NCBI RefSeq assembly: GCF_000332055.1
Contig: NZ_ALVZ01000232.1
Span: 1-64,000 of the forward strand
Reading direction: 5' to 3'
Origin: Xenococcus sp. PCC 7305
GTDB taxonomy: Bacteria; Cyanobacteriota; Cyanobacteriia; Cyanobacteriales; Xenococcaceae
DNA length: 64,000 bases
The position numbers were made by a program, and so were the translations under genes. Under the pieces are notes generated by a model. The model was not told the DNA's origin, made no database searches, and saw nothing but the letters and a program-made list of their open reading frames with translations. This document shows positions 8,043-17,895 of the stretch, in pieces. Each line of letters opens with the position of its first letter. Position 1 is the first letter of the stretch.

Positions 8043-10265
8043 TCACCCCGCGAAGCGGATATCTTCGAGATTGCGGAATAGTTGAGTATCAAAACCAGAG
8101 TCTGGTTGCCAAATAATTGCCCCATCTCTATCGATTCTATAAATAGTTACCAAAGAATTAGTAGAATTAAACTCTCCATCAGACACAATCGCTGTCTGAA
8201 CACCTAAGCTATTCAACCAGGAAGATTCTAAGTTATTGCCCCACCATAGCAATGTGGAAATATCATGTTGTTGGATATATTCTTGGATAAAGGATAAAGT
8301 TTCTGCTGTCGAGTTTATCACTAATAACCAATCTTGATTATTAATTTCTAATGCAAATATATTTTGGGAAACTAGAAATAGTTTTGTAGAATTAGCGGTA
8401 ATGCTATTGTTAGTTTCTAATTGTTGCCAATTTGGCTCTGTATCAATTAATGAACTTGGTTTAATACTTCTTGTGAATTCACTTGTAAATAATTTGGTGT
8501 CAAAAGTGACATTGTAACCAATATTATTAATTCCTTGATGAGACAAAAAGGGAAGCAGATTATATTTGATAGTTGTATCCGGAATCTGGCTATCATTAAT
8601 CACTATTATCTCGCCGCAGTCTTGAATGACAATGATGGGATTTGGTTTGGTTGCAAGAATAGTAACCTGAACTAGATTGAAGTGACTATAAATAATAGGA
8701 AGGATGATTAAAGTCATAACTGACAATAAGATATAGTGCCAGTATTTTTGTAGCCTTTTGTTGATCCAGACTAGACAAATTACCCCATAAATTAAAATTA
8801 ATAGCCCCAGAGATATCTTGCCAATGGCAAAAACACTTCCTGGCAAACTAGTAAAAAACCTAAGTATTGCGACTAAAGTTAAGATTGGATAGTATAAAAT
8901 CCAAGATACTATACTTCCCAATAAGGGAAAAATCAAAGCAGCAAATCCACTGATCATCCCACCTAAGCTAATAACAGTTACCAAAGGAGTGGTGATAATA
9001 TTAACCAAAATACTATAGGTGGCAATACTATTGAAATAGTAAGTTACTAGAGGTAAAGTCCAAATAATAGCTGCTAAAGGAAAGGCGATCACGATCGCAA
9101 ATGTCGGTGGCATCCAGTCAAGTCTCTTCTCAATAACAGGTGCTGTAACCAATAACCCCAAAGTAGCCAGAAAACTTAGTTGAAAACTTAAACTCCAAAT
9201 CCACAAAGGATTAACTAACAAAATAATTACGGCCGATACTAATAATGCACCTTGGGGTTTGACTTTTCCGCCCATTGCTGTGGCAATTAATACCGCCAAG
9301 CCCATTAATCCAGCTCGGATAATTGAAGGAGAAAATCCTGTAAGAGACAAATAAATAAGTAATATCATTGTCCCAAGAATTAGTTTTAATTTTGCAGACA
9401 AAGAATTCGTAAGCTTGAGTATTACCCCTAATAATAGAGAAACATGAAAACCCGAAGCCGCTAAAATATGAGCCAAGCCTGCGGTGATAAATAAATTACG
9501 AATATCTTCTGGAAGATCTACCGCTCTTCGGCCTAAAACTATGGAGCCTAACAATTGCCCTAGAGGACTACCTAAAGCTTTTACCTGAGCGCGAATAATT
9601 CTCCTGCGTAGTTGCCACCAACCAAAATTAGGCTGGGAATTACTAGTATTAAAATCGATTGATAATCCTTTTAAGCCAGCGAAGATACCTTGATGATGAA
9701 GATAAGTTTTAAAGTCAAAAGTACCAGGATTCTTCGGAGATCTGGGTTGATATAAAACCCCCTTTATCTTGACAATTGCTCCTGGATAGATTTGATTTTC
9801 TGGTAATAAAGGAACTGTGACATATAATTTTCCTGATACTGTATCTTCTATGTTTAGTTCTTCTTTCTCTAATAAACTTACAGTTTCAGCTTGCAACCAA
9901 AACTTAAGTTTTTGATTACCAGATAATCTTGGCTCCTTGATAACTTGACCTGTAACCAATACTACTTGCGATTGCTCTGATGTTATTTGATAACTAATAT
10001 CATCGACTTGAGGGGAAGGAATTCTAAGTTGAAAATAGATTACGGCAATCAAGGCGATCGCATAGGCAATCAACCAAATTTTTAGTTTAACTTTTAGGTA
10101 TTTGGGCAGGGTAAAACTACTAAAAAGAGATAACACTCCCAAGCTAATTGCAACAATAACTAAATCTAACCAGGAAGGTTCTAAAGTATCAAAATAGAAT
10201 AGCCCTGTGGCAAGTAAACCTACTATATAAGCTAAAGTAATAACAATCCAATCAGCTTTATTCAT
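8043..10265 (-). CDS. comEC: ComEC/Rec2-family DNA uptake channel protein
   Basis: ComEC forms the inner-membrane channel that brings single-stranded DNA into the cytoplasm during natural transformation. The 740-residue protein has N-terminal helices, an OB-like periplasmic stretch (about 90-190), and the competence domain with the ILAASGFHVSLLLG signature followed by many helices. The C-terminal soluble part (about 545-740) sits where other ComEC proteins carry a metallo-beta-lactamase domain, but I find no HxHxDH motif there, so it looks catalytically dead. The last codons (LEDIRFAG) are read from a dispersed repeat at 8048-8085, also found at 19501. The start is ATG. Confidence 0.9.
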   Translation of the reverse strand: MNKADWIVITLAYIVGLLATGLFYFDTLEPSWLDLVIVAISLGVLSLFSSFTLPKYLKVKLKIWLIAYAIALIAVIYFQLRIPSPQVDDISYQITSEQSQVVLVTGQVIKEPRLSGNQKLKFWLQAETVSLLEKEELNIEDTVSGKLYVTVPLLPENQIYPGAIVKIKGVLYQPRSPKNPGTFDFKTYLHHQGIFAGLKGLSIDFNTSNSQPNFGWWQLRRRIIRAQVKALGSPLGQLLGSIVLGRRAVDLPEDIRNLFITAGLAHILAASGFHVSLLLGVILKLTNSLSAKLKLILGTMILLIYLSLTGFSPSIIRAGLMGLAVLIATAMGGKVKPQGALLVSAVIILLVNPLWIWSLSFQLSFLATLGLLVTAPVIEKRLDWMPPTFAIVIAFPLAAIIWTLPLVTYYFNSIATYSILVNIITTPLVTVISLGGMISGFAALIFPLLGSIVSWILYYPILTLVAILRFFTSLPGSVFAIGKISLGLLILIYGVICLVWINKRLQKYWHYILLSVMTLIILPIIYSHFNLVQVTILATKPNPIIVIQDCGEIIVINDSQIPDTTIKYNLLPFLSHQGINNIGYNVTFDTKLFTSEFTRSIKPSSLIDTEPNWQQLETNNSITANSTKLFLVSQNIFALEINNQDWLLVINSTAETLSFIQEYIQQHDISTLLWWGNNLESSWLNSLGVQTAIVSDGEFNSTNSLVTIYRIDRDGAIIWQPDSGFDTQLFRNLEDIRFAG
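8048..8085. repeat. dispersed CCGCGAAGCGG palindromic repeat, copy A
   Basis: This copy starts with the palindrome CCGCGAAGCGG followed by ATATCTTCGAGATTGCGG. It aligns with 19501-19529 at about 24 of 29 positions. It overlaps the 3' end of comEC on the minus strand and supplies its last codons and probably its stop. It is related in design to the CCGCGCAGCGG elements at 98 and 42291. Confidence 0.65.
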
Positions 10266-10442
10266 CTATATTGATTTATTAAGCTCAATCTCAAACCAAT
10301 ATAACTTGCTAATTGATAATTGAAGGCAGAGGGCAGAGGGCAACCCTAAAGGATACCGCTTCGCATAAAGGCAGAAGTGTTGAATCTACTTCTTTCATCT
10401 TCCTTCAAGGGCGAAGCCCGATAACCGCCAATTACCTAAGTT

Positions 10443-12602
10443 TTATTTAAAGTTCATTGATAAGCCGATTCTCTGCAATTTTTCATTTATTTCTAAAACT
10501 TTAACTTTAACTACTTCTCCCACCTTGACTATTTGTTTTGGATCTTCAACGAATCTATTAGCTAGTTGGGAAATATGCACTAATCCATCTTGATGCACTC
10601 CAACATCGACAAAAGCCCCAAAATTCACCACATTAGTGACAATTCCCTCCAAAATCATGCCTTCTTTGAGGTCTTTAATTTCATTAATACCTTCTTGAAA
10701 AGTTGCATATTTGAATTGTTCTCTAGGATCTCTTCCTGGCTTTTCTAATTCTGCGATCGCATCTTTAATTGTTGGTAAGCCAACTTTCTCACTGACAAAT
10801 TGTTTGAGATCAAGAGTCTTTAGCTTAGCCTCTGCTTTACTAATCTCCTTTACCGGAATATTTAAAACTGTAGCCATCTGCTTAATTAGTTGGTAACTTT
10901 CAGGATGAACCCCTGTATTATCCAGAGGATTATCCCCATTGCGAATCCGTAAAAAACCTGCTGCTTGCTCAAAAGTTTTGGCTCCGAGCTTAGCTACTTT
11001 CAATAATTCCTTACGATTTTTAAAAGCACCTTTCTCATTGCGATAGGCCACAATATTATTTGCGATCGCACCACTAATTCCCGAGACAAAAGTCAGTAAT
11101 TCAGTCGAAGCTGTATTTAAATCAACCCCTACATAGTTAACACAACTTTCTACCGTTTCAGCTAATTTCTTTTTCAGTAGTTTTTGTTCTACATCATGTT
11201 GATATTGACCGACTCCGATGGATTTTGGATCAATTTTGACCAACTCGGCTAAAGGATCTTGTAATCTTCTGCCAATACTAATCGCACCCCTAACCGTAAT
11301 ATCTAGATCGGGAAATTCTTGACGAGCTACATCACTCGCAGAATAAATCGAAGCCCCAGATTCATTCACAATTACTTTAATCGGCTTAAGATCCAATTCT
11401 TTAATCGATTCTCCGATAAACTGATCTGTTTCCCGAGAAGCTGTGCCATTACCGATCGCGATTAACTCGATATTATATTTACTAATAAAATCTTGAACTA
11501 TTCGTTTTGCTTGCTCTCGTTTTTGGGTTCCTGAATGGGGAAAGATTGCTTGGTATTTAATAAATCTACCTGTTTCTGAAAGCGCGGCAACCTTGCAACC
11601 AGTCCGAAAACCAGGATCAATAGCCAAAGTTGGTTTCATTCCCGCAGGAGAAGAGAGTAAGAGATTCCGTAAATTAGTCTCAAAAGTTTTAATAGATTCT
11701 AAGTCTGCATATTGTTTGCGATCGCTACGAACCTCCCTAACCAAAGAAGGCTTAAGTAAACGATTAAAAGCATCTTTGAGCATAGCTCGATAGAAATTTT
11801 TGATGATAGTGCTTTTCGTTAGAATTTCTTGTCCTTCGAGATAAGCCATAACCTCCTCTTCTGCAATCTTAATATCCACTGTTAAAATTTTCTCAGCCTC
11901 TCCACGATATAAGGCCAAAATGTTGTGGGGAGGAATTTTCGAAACAGCATATTGATATTTCCGATACATCTCATATTTTGTACTGCCTTCAGGAAAATCT
12001 TTCTTAATTTGGGAAACAAAAACTCCTTTTTTGAACAAATAAGCTCGTAAATAAGCTCGAATCTCCGCCTTATCAGCTACAGCTTCAGCCAAAATATCAG
12101 CAGCGCCTGATAAAGCATCATTGGCATTCTCAATGCCTTGGGATTCATTTATATATTCTTGTGCTACTTCTTCGAGGGATACTGTTTTTGCTTGAGGATG
12201 ATTGAGAGATTGGATAAATTTGGCCAAAGGTTCTAATCCCTGTTCTCTGGCAATACTAGCCCGAGTGCGACGCTTTGGTTTGTACGGCAGATAAATATCT
12301 TCAAGGTCAGTTTTGTTGAGACAAGATATGATTTGGTTTTTTAATTCTGCTGTCAGCTTATTTTGACTGGAAATTTTTTCGAGTATAGTTTCTTTGCGTT
12401 TTTCGAGTTCCGTGAGATAGGTATAGCGCTCAAAAATATTTCGTAATTCCAGCTCATCAAGAGAACCAGTTCTTTCTTTGCGATAACGAGCAATAAAAGG
12501 AATCGTTGCCCCTTCTGTCCATAATTCTAAGGCGTTGTTAATATTTTGCTGTGCGATAGAAAATTCTTGGGCAATGATTTGAGAAATTATCACTGAATTC
12601 AT
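10443..12602 (-). CDS. tex: Tex-family S1 RNA-binding protein
   Basis: Tex is a cytosolic nucleic-acid-binding protein tied to transcription, related to eukaryotic Spt6. The order is complete: N-terminal helical domain with FIARYRKERTG (about 35-46), a YqgF/RuvC-like domain starting at PTLAIDPGFRTGCKVA (about 326), tandem helix-hairpin-helix motifs (VGVDLNTASTELL, then ISGAIANNIVAYR), and a C-terminal S1 domain (ILEGIVTNVVNFGAFVDVGV, about 648-715). The 719 residues fit the usual length. It stands alone on the minus strand. Confidence 0.95.
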   Translation of the reverse strand: MNSVIISQIIAQEFSIAQQNINNALELWTEGATIPFIARYRKERTGSLDELELRNIFERYTYLTELEKRKETILEKISSQNKLTAELKNQIISCLNKTDLEDIYLPYKPKRRTRASIAREQGLEPLAKFIQSLNHPQAKTVSLEEVAQEYINESQGIENANDALSGAADILAEAVADKAEIRAYLRAYLFKKGVFVSQIKKDFPEGSTKYEMYRKYQYAVSKIPPHNILALYRGEAEKILTVDIKIAEEEVMAYLEGQEILTKSTIIKNFYRAMLKDAFNRLLKPSLVREVRSDRKQYADLESIKTFETNLRNLLLSSPAGMKPTLAIDPGFRTGCKVAALSETGRFIKYQAIFPHSGTQKREQAKRIVQDFISKYNIELIAIGNGTASRETDQFIGESIKELDLKPIKVIVNESGASIYSASDVARQEFPDLDITVRGAISIGRRLQDPLAELVKIDPKSIGVGQYQHDVEQKLLKKKLAETVESCVNYVGVDLNTASTELLTFVSGISGAIANNIVAYRNEKGAFKNRKELLKVAKLGAKTFEQAAGFLRIRNGDNPLDNTGVHPESYQLIKQMATVLNIPVKEISKAEAKLKTLDLKQFVSEKVGLPTIKDAIAELEKPGRDPREQFKYATFQEGINEIKDLKEGMILEGIVTNVVNFGAFVDVGVHQDGLVHISQLANRFVEDPKQIVKVGEVVKVKVLEINEKLQRIGLSMNFK

Positions 12603-12731
12603 AAAGAAAATTTTAATTTAATAGTTCTATAAGGGCAAGTATCGTTTAGGATCAACTCGTTTTAGTTGGCTACTTCATAGTTTAGTTATTGAAAAGCTAT
12701 ATTACCTATCAGTTAAGGCAAATTTAACATT

Positions 12732-13667
12732 ATGAGTTTAGTAAAAAATAAGCTGCAAAATCCCCAGAAATTAGATAATGAACAACTATCTATTGATTAT
12801 TTACTTGAACAAATTAAAGAAAAGCCCAAAAAAAAATCTCTTTATTGGCAACTAGTGAAACTTGTTTCAAGAAAAAAATTTGATATTTCAGATCATGAGT
12901 TGTGGCAATTAAAAAGTTTAGATAATTTTGCACCAAATAATGAATTAGACTGGTTGGCTAATTATGCGATTTATAATGTCGAAACTAGAATTAATAATCA
13001 CCGAGAGTTATCTAAACATAATTGTAAAATTGTTTCTCTTGGTTCTAATTGTATGTCTAGGACAATACCTACAAGATGGGGTCTTAAGTTATCCAAAAGC
13101 ATGGGAGAACTGACTCATCCTTTTGATTTATCAATTCATCCCTATAACTCAGTTTGTCAAGTAATAGAAAATGAGTTTCAAGATTACTTAGATCCTATAT
13201 TGCTTAAAAAAAATCATAATGGGGTTCCGAAACACAAGAAATATCAAATAGTTTTTAATCATGAAAGAGATAGTTATTTCTCTCAAAATAATTTTAGACA
13301 ACTGATCAAAATCTATGAGGCAAGAATTAAGAATTTTTATCATGATGTTAACAAGTATTCGATAATTTTTTTATACTTCAACAAGCCTAAAGAAAATATT
13401 TTTCCTCTGGAGCTTGCTAAAATTATTCAAAATAAGTTTAAAGAGGTTAATCATAAGTTATTGTATATAAACACCGGAGAAAAAAATTTCGGTCCCGATG
13501 ATTCTCAATTTCCAGAAAACTTAATAGCCAAGCACATTCGGTTGCCCTCCGAAGATTATAATTGGTCACAACCACAACATTATGCGACAGAGCCAGGAAA
13601 GAATTTTGAACTGAGTATTATTGAGGCCATTAAGCAGGTACTTATTGACTATTTTCCTAAAAATTAA
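12732..13667 (+). CDS. DUF1796-like putative papain-like cysteine peptidase
   Basis: The protein has 311 residues. A Lys-rich N-terminal stretch (1-100) precedes KIVSLGSNCMSRTIPTRWG and then ELTHPFDLSIHPY. The SLGSNC...HPFD pattern fits DUF1796 proteins, for which a papain-like peptidase fold with a catalytic Cys has been proposed. The C-terminal half is AT-rich and helical and contains HIRLPSEDYNWSQPQHYA. No signal peptide or membrane segment is visible. It stands alone with repeat DNA downstream. The family call is from memory of the motif and activity is unproven. Confidence 0.6.
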   Translation: MSLVKNKLQNPQKLDNEQLSIDYLLEQIKEKPKKKSLYWQLVKLVSRKKFDISDHELWQLKSLDNFAPNNELDWLANYAIYNVETRINNHRELSKHNCKIVSLGSNCMSRTIPTRWGLKLSKSMGELTHPFDLSIHPYNSVCQVIENEFQDYLDPILLKKNHNGVPKHKKYQIVFNHERDSYFSQNNFRQLIKIYEARIKNFYHDVNKYSIIFLYFNKPKENIFPLELAKIIQNKFKEVNHKLLYINTGEKNFGPDDSQFPENLIAKHIRLPSEDYNWSQPQHYATEPGKNFELSIIEAIKQVLIDYFPKN

Positions 13668-13690
13668 CTTGACTAGTCTCTCTGCGCAGA

Positions 13691-13746
13691 AGTCAAGAGT
13701 CAAGAGTCAAGAGTCAAGAGTCAAGAGTCAAGAGTCAAGAGTCAAA
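13691..13746. repeat. tandem heptamer AGTCAAG, 8 units
   Basis: Seven exact copies of AGTCAAG lie at 13691-13739, followed by one copy with a single change (AGTCAAA). They follow a CTGCGCAG palindrome at 13682-13689, the same kind of element that flanks the other heptamer arrays here. The array lies in the 258-base gap between the DUF1796-like gene and the PP2C regulator. I see no coding capacity there. Confidence 0.9.
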
Positions 13747-13925
13747 AGTTTTTAATCTCAATCTTTTGATATGTTTGATATAGTGGCTTTATTTATGACT
13801 ACATCTACTAGGCTTGGTCAAAACTCTGTCAAATTAAGGTAGCAGTTGAACTGTAAGGAACATTGGATTCTACTATAATCTTAAGTGATACTATATAATA
13901 CATTTTAATTGTGCTGCTCATATAA

Positions 13926-16001
13926 ATGAATTTGTCCATAACCAAAAAAGCGCCGATAATTTTAATAGCAGATGATGAAATATCGACCAGAAGATTATTA
14001 CGCTTGATTTTAAACAAAGAAGGCTATCAAGTTATCGAGACAGAAAATGGTCAGGATTGTTTAAATGCCTTTAATCTATATCAACCAGAAATAGTGCTTC
14101 TTGATGCCATAATGCCTATTATGGATGGTTTTACTTGTTGTCGGAAACTAAACCAAATTCAATCCCGGAGAGCTTTTGCTTCTGATAGCTTTCAGCAAAT
14201 CCCCATATTAATGATTACAGGATTAGATGATCGAAAATCTGTAGATCTGGCCTTTGAGGCAGGGGCCATAGACTATATTACAAAACCTCTTCATCGGGAT
14301 GTTTTGCGTCAGCGTTTGCGCTATCTCTTGGAGGCAAAATGGGCGCAAGAGGCACTGAGAGAAAAAGAACAAAAATATCGCTTGGTGGTTAACAATCTTC
14401 GCGAAGGTATTTTTCAACTAGATCTCGAAGATAATCTCACATTTCTCAATCCTGCTTGGCAAGAAATTACTGGGTTTTCTGTTGAAGAAAGTCTAGGACA
14501 AAAGCTCTCAACATTTATTCATGACGAGTACATCTTAGTTTATCAAAACTATCTCAAGTTATTACTTACCCAGAATCAACCAGAATGCAGTTTTGAGCTC
14601 CAGTACCATAGTCAAAATGGCGATGTAGGCTGGATAAAAATTTATGCTTGTCCGATTCAAGACAGCGACCGCAATATAATTGGTATCTCAGGGACAATTA
14701 ACAATATCACCAAGCAAAAACTTAGAGAAATCTATCAAAAAGTTGATTATCAAACCACCAAGGTACTGGCCGAATCTTTAAGTATTAAAGATGCTATCAC
14801 CAATATCATTCAAATTATTTGTAATAATTTAGGTTGGCAATTAGGAGAGTTTTGGAAATTTAAGGTACAGGATAATTGCCTTTCTCCAATAACTTCTTGG
14901 TCTTTTCCTGGGGATAAATTAACTCACTTTATTCGAGATAGTTCGGAAATATCTTTCTTGTCTGGTCAGAGTTTAGTTGGCACTGTTTGGGAGACAGAAA
15001 ATTCTTTATGGATAGATGAGTTGATAGAACATCCTATTTTTCTGCGAACTGACTTGTCACAGCAGGCTGATTTAGTGACCAGTTTTGGTTTTTTAGTATT
15101 TCATGGTTTAGAGAAATTGGGAATAATTACTTTATTTTGCAACAAAAAAAAGCAAGAAGATCCAGAATTACTTAGACTAATGACAACTCTTGGTAGTCAA
15201 ATTGGTCAATTTATTAAACGCAAACAAGCTGAAATTAAACTCCAACAACAAAATAAACTTTTACAATCAGAATTAAAGCAAGCGGGAAAATATGTAATCT
15301 CTTTATTGCCAAGTCCTTTACAAGATAAAGTGCAAATTCAACATTTATTTATTCCTTCAATTGATTTGGGTGGAGATATTTTTGATTATTATTGGCTTGA
15401 TGAACAAAAACTTGTAATTTATCTATTAGATGTTTCAGGGCATGGTGTAAGACCAGCTCTTTTATCGGTTTCAGTTCAGAACTTATTGCGATCGCAATCT
15501 CTTTCCAATATTGATTTTTCTGAACCAAATACAGTTGTTAGTGAGCTCAATCGCATGTTTCAGATGGATGAAAGGGGCGAGAATTATTTTACTATTTGGT
15601 ATGGGGTTTATGACATCTTAGAACGAAAATTAGTTTATTGTTCTGCTGCTCATCCTCCTGCTTTATTAATTTATCCACAGAAAAATAATCAGCTCAATAC
15701 GCAACAATTATCTAATGAAAATATTCCCGTGGGGATGCTTAGTGAGTTTGAATTTGAGCAGTCTGTTTGTGATGTAAGACCAAATAGTAGTCTTTATCTT
15801 TTTAGTGATGGAGTTTATGAAATTGCCACATCGGAGAATAAAACTTGGGGAATTGATGCTTTATCTATAACTCTTGAGGAATATTATCAAAATAGTAGTC
15901 AGCCCCATTCTAATTTGAGCAGCCTTTTACAAAAAATTCAGCAAATTAATCCCCAAGAAAATTTTGGTGATGATTTTTCTTTAATTGAGATACATTTCTA
16001 A
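13926..16001 (+). CDS. response regulator with PAS, GAF and PP2C (SpoIIE/RsbU) phosphatase domains
   Basis: This 691-residue cytosolic signalling protein has a receiver domain (about 10-130: Asp16-Asp17, phospho-acceptor Asp60, Thr98, Lys120), a PAS domain (about 145-270, KYRLVVNNLREGIFQLD to GISGTINNITKQK), a GAF domain (about 285-435), a short coiled linker and a PP2C-type Ser/Thr phosphatase domain. The phosphatase shows LGGDIFDYYW, DVSGHG, LFSDGVYE and a final GDDFSL, which hold the metal-binding Asp residues. Such proteins usually dephosphorylate anti-sigma-factor antagonists in partner-switching systems. No partner gene is adjacent. It starts at ATG 13926. Confidence 0.93.
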   Translation: MNLSITKKAPIILIADDEISTRRLLRLILNKEGYQVIETENGQDCLNAFNLYQPEIVLLDAIMPIMDGFTCCRKLNQIQSRRAFASDSFQQIPILMITGLDDRKSVDLAFEAGAIDYITKPLHRDVLRQRLRYLLEAKWAQEALREKEQKYRLVVNNLREGIFQLDLEDNLTFLNPAWQEITGFSVEESLGQKLSTFIHDEYILVYQNYLKLLLTQNQPECSFELQYHSQNGDVGWIKIYACPIQDSDRNIIGISGTINNITKQKLREIYQKVDYQTTKVLAESLSIKDAITNIIQIICNNLGWQLGEFWKFKVQDNCLSPITSWSFPGDKLTHFIRDSSEISFLSGQSLVGTVWETENSLWIDELIEHPIFLRTDLSQQADLVTSFGFLVFHGLEKLGIITLFCNKKKQEDPELLRLMTTLGSQIGQFIKRKQAEIKLQQQNKLLQSELKQAGKYVISLLPSPLQDKVQIQHLFIPSIDLGGDIFDYYWLDEQKLVIYLLDVSGHGVRPALLSVSVQNLLRSQSLSNIDFSEPNTVVSELNRMFQMDERGENYFTIWYGVYDILERKLVYCSAAHPPALLIYPQKNNQLNTQQLSNENIPVGMLSEFEFEQSVCDVRPNSSLYLFSDGVYEIATSENKTWGIDALSITLEEYYQNSSQPHSNLSSLLQKIQQINPQENFGDDFSLIEIHF

Positions 16002-16040
16002 AGATTGAGATATCAAAATTAAAAGAGCCAATAGATTAAT

Positions 16041-16110
16041 ACTCATTACTCATTACTCATTACTCATTACTCATTACTTATTACTTATTACTTATCCCTC
16101 CTGCGCAGCT
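16041..16110. repeat. tandem heptamer ACTCATT/ACTTATT array with CTGCGCAG palindrome
   Basis: Eight 7-base units lie at 16041-16096: five ACTCATT, two ACTTATT and ACTTATC. They are followed by CTGCGCAG and CTTCACTAA. The layout matches the array at 66-114. It sits between the convergent PP2C and DUF547 genes, where it cannot interrupt a promoter. Confidence 0.9.
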
Positions 16111-16113
16111 TCA

Positions 16114-16962
16114 CTAACTTCCTTGTTGATTCAAAGACCAGTCATACTTTAAATAAGATATTTTGTATTTTCCCTGTTCTAGATATTGACTATCTTGAGA
16201 GTCTAAATATTGACTAATAAAATTGAGTACAGCTTTTTCTTTTCTATTTCCAGTAAACTTATCATTAATTCCATAACTTGCTATCCAATCCTGGCCGTAC
16301 CATTTGAAAATAGAAGAAAGATAGACAATATTTTGGTTGCGATCTATTTTAAATCCTTGAGGACTAGTAAGAAATTTTCTAGTTTGCTCATCTAATTGTG
16401 AATCCAAATTTGCGGCAGTATAAGCTGCATTTCGCAAAATTGGGCAACTCATCGCTGCACAAACCAATGCCATGTGAATTCTTGGTTCATTGAAATCTTT
16501 TCTAATAATGTCATGTTCGATATTATCTAAAGTTTTCTCTTGCCCTGCGATCGCGAATTTGCGTCTGTTCCAAACCCCAGGAATATCTCTAATACTTTTT
16601 TTAAGAGGATTTTGCCCAATTATCGATTGAAGAGTCAAAGAATTATAAGCATTCAGCAAAAAAGCCAATCTTTCTGGCTGGCTCCAACTATTATAGGTTG
16701 CACTGCTCACTCCGGCTAAAGCCTGATTAAATTGCTCTAAGTCTTGGGGACTGGCTTGTAATTTTTGATAATCAACCAATCCGCGATCGCTAACATAGGT
16801 TTTCAATATTTCATTATAAATTTGATAATTAAAAGATGTTTGAGTTAGAAAAATACGAGGATTTTCAACTATCGTGCTTGACTCATAATTGGTCACATTG
16901 GCAAATACAGTTGTGGGCGTCACTATGGGCAAGAATAATAAGAGCAATAATATTTTTTTCAT
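16114..16962 (-). CDS. DUF547 domain protein, exported
   Basis: The 282-residue protein has a signal peptide (MKKI then a Leu-rich core, likely cut after VFA at residue 21). The DUF547 domain runs from about 45 to 250: LVDYQKLQASPQDLEQF, AFLLNAYNSLTLQSI, the GVWNRRKFAIAGQEKTLDNIEH segment, MALVCAAMSCPIL, and LSSIFKWYGQDW. The conserved His in IEH and Cys in SCP are present. The domain is widespread, and its biochemical function is not established to my knowledge. It is convergent with the PP2C gene. Confidence 0.9.
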   Translation of the reverse strand: MKKILLLLLFLPIVTPTTVFANVTNYESSTIVENPRIFLTQTSFNYQIYNEILKTYVSDRGLVDYQKLQASPQDLEQFNQALAGVSSATYNSWSQPERLAFLLNAYNSLTLQSIIGQNPLKKSIRDIPGVWNRRKFAIAGQEKTLDNIEHDIIRKDFNEPRIHMALVCAAMSCPILRNAAYTAANLDSQLDEQTRKFLTSPQGFKIDRNQNIVYLSSIFKWYGQDWIASYGINDKFTGNRKEKAVLNFISQYLDSQDSQYLEQGKYKISYLKYDWSLNQQGS

Positions 16963-17062
16963 TGAGAATGATCAATAGAGAATAATGACATCTAAAAACT
17001 CTAAAATGAATATCAGTTGAACTAACTATGAGCCAACAATTAGAGCCCAATTAAAATTTTCT

Positions 17063-17740
17063 ATGAACCAAAAAAAAGCAGTAGTATTACTCTCTGGAGG
17101 TTTAGATTCAGCGACAGTCGCCGCGATCGCAATTGCTGAAGGTTATGAAGTGATTGCCCTATCCTTTCGCTATGGTCAACGTCACCAAAAAGAATTGGCC
17201 GCAGCCCAAAAAATTGCTCATCTGCTGGAGATTAAAGAGCATGTGATTCTTGATGTTAATTTGTCTCAATGGGGTGGCTCGTCCTTAACCGATGCAACTA
17301 TGGAAATTCCCCAAGATGGCATTGTCTCAGATATCATTCCCTCCACCTATGTTCCAGGACGCAATACAGTTTTTATCGCGATCGCTTTGGCCCTAGCAGA
17401 AGCTAAAAATGCCAGGACAATTTTTCTAGGAATTAACGCAGTGGACTATTCTGGATATCCTGATTGCCGTCCTGAATATCTAGCTGCCTATCAAAAATTA
17501 GCCAATCTCTCTTCAAAAGCTGCTATTGAAGGGCATAACATCCAATTGCAAGCGCCCTTAGTCAAGGACTCTAAAGTAGATATCGTAAAACGCGCCCTCG
17601 CTCTAGGAGTGCCTATCGAACATACTTGGTCTTGTTATCAGGGGCAAGAAGTTCCCTGTGGAGTATGTGATTCTTGCCGGATTAGAGATCGTGCCTTAAT
17701 CGAAGCCGGAAGATCTGACTTGGCAACCCATCCAGCATAA
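17063..17740 (+). CDS. queC: 7-cyano-7-deazaguanine (preQ0) synthase QueC
   Basis: QueC converts 7-carboxy-7-deazaguanine to preQ0 with ATP and ammonia, in the pathway to queuosine-modified tRNA. The PP-loop motif [15 protein letters not shown] is at residues 9-23. The C-terminal zinc site is complete: Cys in WSCYQG, and CGVCDSC. The length (225) is normal. The final codons (RSDLATHPA) and stop lie in a sequence repeated at 20342-20373, which marks one boundary of an accessory island. No other queuosine gene is near. Confidence 0.96.
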   Translation: MNQKKAVVLLSGGLDSATVAAIAIAEGYEVIALSFRYGQRHQKELAAAQKIAHLLEIKEHVILDVNLSQWGGSSLTDATMEIPQDGIVSDIIPSTYVPGRNTVFIAIALALAEAKNARTIFLGINAVDYSGYPDCRPEYLAAYQKLANLSSKAAIEGHNIQLQAPLVKDSKVDIVKRALALGVPIEHTWSCYQGQEVPCGVCDSCRIRDRALIEAGRSDLATHPA

Positions 17741-17742
17741 GC
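17711..17742 (+). repeat. direct repeat at the queC 3' end, left copy
   Basis: This stretch holds the last codons of queC and aligns with 20342-20373 at 29 of 32 positions, the first 22 being identical (it begins AGATCTGACTTGGCAACC). The right copy encodes the same C-terminal peptide with one change (RSDLATHLA then TAA). The pair brackets 17743-20341. It looks like an attachment-type duplication left by an integrating element, though no integrase is present. Confidence 0.7.
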
Positions 17743-17895
17743 AAAAAGGCTATTCTTTTTGGACTTAAATATAAGTTAATATGACGATCTATAAAAACGC
17801 CTTATCATTATCGTAGTTCTTATGTACAACGTCAGTTTGACGAATTTTCTTTTTGATTAAATTTCCCAAGTTGAACAACGAAGTAATAGGCTTTT

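Noticed and set aside
13691-13746. Regular repeat considered as a CRISPR array
   Set aside because: The unit is 7 bases with no spacers, and no cas gene is near.
17743-17760. AAAAAG/CTTTTT pairing after queC as a terminator
   Set aside because: The stem is only six A-T-rich pairs and is too weak to support.
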